The position numbers were made by a program, and so were the translations under genes. Shown piece after piece: positions 61,732 to 64,000 of a DNA stretch of 64,000 bases. Numbering within the stretch: position 1 is the stretch's first letter; each line of letters opens with the position of its first letter. The stretch spans positions 62,001 to 126,000 of the forward strand of contig NZ_JACXST010000003.1 of assembly GCF_014850975.1 (NCBI RefSeq). The letters run 5' to 3'. The notes under the pieces are model-generated. The model saw only the letters and a program-made list of their open reading frames with translations. It was not told where the DNA came from and made no database searches. Source of the stretch: Methylomonas fluvii. GTDB taxonomy: Bacteria > Pseudomonadota > Gammaproteobacteria > Methylococcales > Methylomonadaceae.

Positions 61732-62370
61732 TCAAGTCCCTGCCCGTTGCCGCAACTGCTCAGGCAAATGATTCCGGTCACCCAGCACTTCCAGCATAGG
61801 CCCGTATTCAGTGAACTTGATAATGCTTACCGAGGCTGCGAGCGCGTTGATGCGATCCCGATAGCGGCCCAAGTCGATGCCTAGCAAACTGCACAGCAAA
61901 ATACGAATAGTCGCCTTGTGCGATACCAGCAATACATTGCCGGTTTTGTATTGGGTTTGAATTTCCGTAATGACCGGCAGAGCGCGGGCGGCGATCTGGA
62001 TGGCTGTTTCGCCACCGGTTGGCGGGTTCCAGGCCGGATCGGTTTGCCAGCGGATGTAGTCCTGAGCATGGTGCTGATTCACATTGTCCTGCTCCTGGTC
62101 CTCCCATGCGCCGTAGCTGATTTCCCTTAAGCCATCGCGAAACTGCATGGTCATGCCCACCGCATCGCACAAGGGTTGGGCGGTAGCGATAGCTCTTTGC
62201 ATCGGGCTGACGTAGACATCGCTCCAGGTAAGCGAGCGGTAGGCAGCGGCAAAGGCTTGCGCCATTGCCTGGCCCTCAGCCGTCAAATCCGGATCCAGGG
62301 ATCCGCAAAACGCGCCGCGTTGGCTGTATGCGGTCTCGCCGTGGCGCAGCAAATAGATTTTCAAGCTCAT
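61732..62370 (-). CDS. Histidine phosphatase family protein (phosphoglycerate mutase-like)
   Basis: A 212-residue enzyme of the histidine phosphatase superfamily. The catalytic signature LRHGETAYSQRGAF (about 7-20) carries the phosphorylated His. A conserved Arg (YVSPMQRAIATAQPL, about 56-70), Glu (REISYGAWEDQE) and second His (LLVSHKATIRILL) complete the site. It lies 8 bp after the phosphoketolase gene, so the two probably form an operon. The ATG at 62370 gives the canonical start; the upstream extension reads through the phosphoketolase end. The substrate may be a sugar phosphate. Confidence 0.88.
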   Translation of the reverse strand: MSLKIYLLRHGETAYSQRGAFCGSLDPDLTAEGQAMAQAFAAAYRSLTWSDVYVSPMQRAIATAQPLCDAVGMTMQFRDGLREISYGAWEDQEQDNVNQHHAQDYIRWQTDPAWNPPTGGETAIQIAARALPVITEIQTQYKTGNVLLVSHKATIRILLCSLLGIDLGRYRDRINALAASVSIIKFTEYGPMLEVLGDRNHLPEQLRQRAGT

Positions 62371-62377
62371 AGTCGCC

Positions 62378-64000
62378 TCAATACGGCCAGTGCCATTGAT
62401 CGTCTTCCGGCCGGTCGATGCCGTTTTCGTAAGCATAATTGCGGCAGTCGATTTGCCGGTCGCGCAGCTTTTCTTTGACGTGCGCGCCGGACACTTGCAA
62501 GGCCGGTATGCGGTCTATCGCATCAATGGCCAGACTAAAGCGGTCGGTTTCGTTTTGAATTGCCAGTTCCAGCGGGGTGTTGATACTGCCTTTTTCCTTG
62601 TAGCCGCGCACGTGCAAATTGGCGTGGTTGTGGCGTCGATAGGCCAGTCGGTGAATCAGCCATGGATAGCCGTGGAAGTTGAAAATCACTGGCTTATTGA
62701 CGGTAAACAGGCTATCGAAATCCCGATCCGACAGCCCATGCGGATGCTCGCCGGCCGGGACCAGTTTGTACAAATCCACCACGTTGATAAAGCGGATTTT
62801 CAGTTGCGGAAAGTTCTCGCGTAGTAACACCACCGCCGCCAAGGCTTCCTTGGTGGGAATGTCGCCGGCGCTGGCCATCACCAGATCCGGTTCGGCGCCA
62901 TCGTCGTTACTGGCCCATTCCCAGATGCCTATGCCTTTGGTGCAGTGTTTGATCGCCGCATCCATGTCCAGGTATTGCAGATGCTTTTGTTTGTCACAGA
63001 CGATGACGTTGATGTAGTCGGTGCTTTGCAGGCAGTGATTGGCGACCGACAGCAGGCAGTTTACGTCGGGCGGCAAATAGATCCGCGTCACCGACGGACT
63101 TTTATTGACCACTAAATCCAGGAAACCGGGGTCTTGATGGGTGAAACCGTTGTGATCCTGGCGCCAAACCGTGGAGGTAATCAGTAAATTCAGCGAAGAT
63201 ACCGGCGCCCGCCAGGACACGGCCTTAGACATGGCCAGCCATTTGGCATGCTGGTTGAACATAGAATCGATCACGTGTACGAAGGCTTCGTAGGACGAAA
63301 AGAAACCATGCCGGCCAGTCAATAAATAGCCTTCCAGCCAGCCTTCCAGAGTGTGCTCAGAGAGCATTTCCATCACCCGGCCATCCGTCGCCAGTTCGCC
63401 GCCGTCGGCATCTTCCGGCAGGTAATCGGCCAACCAGGTTTTCTTGCTGGCTTTGTAAACATCGTCCAACTTGTTCGAGCTGTTTTCGTCGGGACCGAAT
63501 ACCCGAAAGTTATGCATGTTGGCGCTCATAATGTCGCGCAGAAATTTACCCAACGGCCGGGTGTTTTCCGCTGATACCTTACCGGGGCCGTCCAAGGCCA
63601 AGGCATACTCTTGAAAATCAGGCATCCGCAACGCCTTGCGCAACAGGCCACCGTTGGCGTGCGGATTGGCGCTCATCCGCCGGTTACCGGTGGGCGCCAG
63701 GGCTTTAAGCGCAGGAATCAATTTGCCGTTACTATCGAACAGTTCTTCCGGTTTGTAGCTATGCAGCCAGTCTGACAACAGCTTCATATGCGCAGGATTA
63801 TCTTTTACCCCGGCTAGTGGCACTTGATGGGAACGCCAGAACGCTTCTACTTTATGACCATCCACTTCTTTCGGTCCGGTCCAGCCTTTTGGGCTGCGCA
63901 GGACAATCATCGGCCAGTGCGGGCGGCTAGGAATACCGCTCTTACGGGCTTCCTGTTGGATTCTCCGAATCTCCAGTACACACGTTTCCATCACTCCGGC
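62378..64000 (-). CDS. xfp: Phosphoketolase (xylulose-5-P/fructose-6-P), C-terminal two-thirds
   Basis: The frame stays open to the right window edge, so the N-terminus (TPP-binding half) is missing. The visible 540 residues match [23 protein letters not shown] near the start, [37 protein letters not shown] (pyrimidine-domain core), and the XFP C-terminal domain ([20 protein letters not shown]). It cleaves xylulose-5-P or fructose-6-P to acetyl-P and a triose/tetrose phosphate. In methanotrophs it supplies acetyl-P as a bypass around the RuMP cycle. Its neighbour is a histidine phosphatase. Confidence 0.95.
   Translation of the reverse strand, partial: AGVMETCVLEIRRIQQEARKSGIPSRPHWPMIVLRSPKGWTGPKEVDGHKVEAFWRSHQVPLAGVKDNPAHMKLLSDWLHSYKPEELFDSNGKLIPALKALAPTGNRRMSANPHANGGLLRKALRMPDFQEYALALDGPGKVSAENTRPLGKFLRDIMSANMHNFRVFGPDENSSNKLDDVYKASKKTWLADYLPEDADGGELATDGRVMEMLSEHTLEGWLEGYLLTGRHGFFSSYEAFVHVIDSMFNQHAKWLAMSKAVSWRAPVSSLNLLITSTVWRQDHNGFTHQDPGFLDLVVNKSPSVTRIYLPPDVNCLLSVANHCLQSTDYINVIVCDKQKHLQYLDMDAAIKHCTKGIGIWEWASNDDGAEPDLVMASAGDIPTKEALAAVVLLRENFPQLKIRFINVVDLYKLVPAGEHPHGLSDRDFDSLFTVNKPVIFNFHGYPWLIHRLAYRRHNHANLHVRGYKEKGSINTPLELAIQNETDRFSLAIDAIDRIPALQVSGAHVKEKLRDRQIDCRNYAYENGIDRPEDDQWHWPY

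Noticed and set aside
1..64000. tRNA, rRNA or attachment-site duplications bounding the conjugative element
   Set aside because: I looked at the gaps near 13348-13663, 36000-37575 and 41000-42000 and saw no tRNA-like fold or matching direct repeats.

Overview
The window looks like chromosome (or a very large replicon) of a gammaproteobacterium, most likely a methanotroph of the Methylomonas type. This is inferred from overall gene style, a cysteine-rich copper-storage-type protein (55735-56085), a phosphoketolase next to an MgtA P-type ATPase, and a dense set of envelope-stress and c-di-GMP genes. No rRNA, tRNA or CRISPR array was seen.

Region 1 (1-4418) is the distal part of the conserved 'Nit1' nitrilase-associated cluster: the C-terminus of a radical SAM protein, a GNAT acetyltransferase, an AIR-synthase-like protein, a glycosyltransferase, an MSMEG_0570-type small protein and an MSMEG_0569-type flavoprotein. 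Most are translationally coupled. A MocR-type regulator follows (4535-5965). Region 2 (5962-13347, minus strand) is an uptake operon: outer-membrane porin, Tat-exported substrate-binding protein, permease, OsmC-like protein, acyl-CoA-dehydrogenase-like flavoprotein and ATPase, with an AraC regulator upstream. The ATPase carries a one-base frameshift.

Region 3 (13664-17144) is an IS1182-like element whose left terminal inverted repeat is split by a 1.9-kb group II intron. The intron's maturase gene is broken in three places. Region 4 (17186-about 36000) is a relict conjugative element. It has a TraI (MobH)-TraD-DUF4400 module, a TrfA replication initiator with eight iterons and a DnaA box, a MobI-like gene beside an oriT-like cluster of inverted repeats, TraF-TraH-TraG, and SetD/SetC-like FlhD/FlhC regulators with a lytic transglycosylase pseudogene. 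Cargo includes a Fic protein and a ruined AbiE toxin-antitoxin pair. The SXT/R391-like transfer genes sit with an IncP-like replicon. The rest of the type IV secretion apparatus and any integrase are absent from the window.

Region 5 (36095-43313) is gene-poor and decayed: a TIGR00266 protein, an EamA transporter, fragments (a CBM21-like N-terminus, a receiver-domain tail) and an IS3 element. Region 6 (43593-59000) is a signalling and stress island: a CheB-CheR-PAS hybrid, a PAS-GGDEF-EAL protein, and BON, DUF1207, DUF2383, EF-hand, glutathione reductase, peroxiredoxin, Csp, CsbD, SbmA-like and PRC-barrel proteins. A 20-bp motif (consensus TGTKCGNYAGCGTACCGACT) occurs seven times here. Every copy is in the same orientation, 48-235 bp ahead of a gene, which suggests one shared regulon. 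Region 7 (59080-64000, minus strand) holds MgtA, a histidine phosphatase and a phosphoketolase that runs off the right edge.
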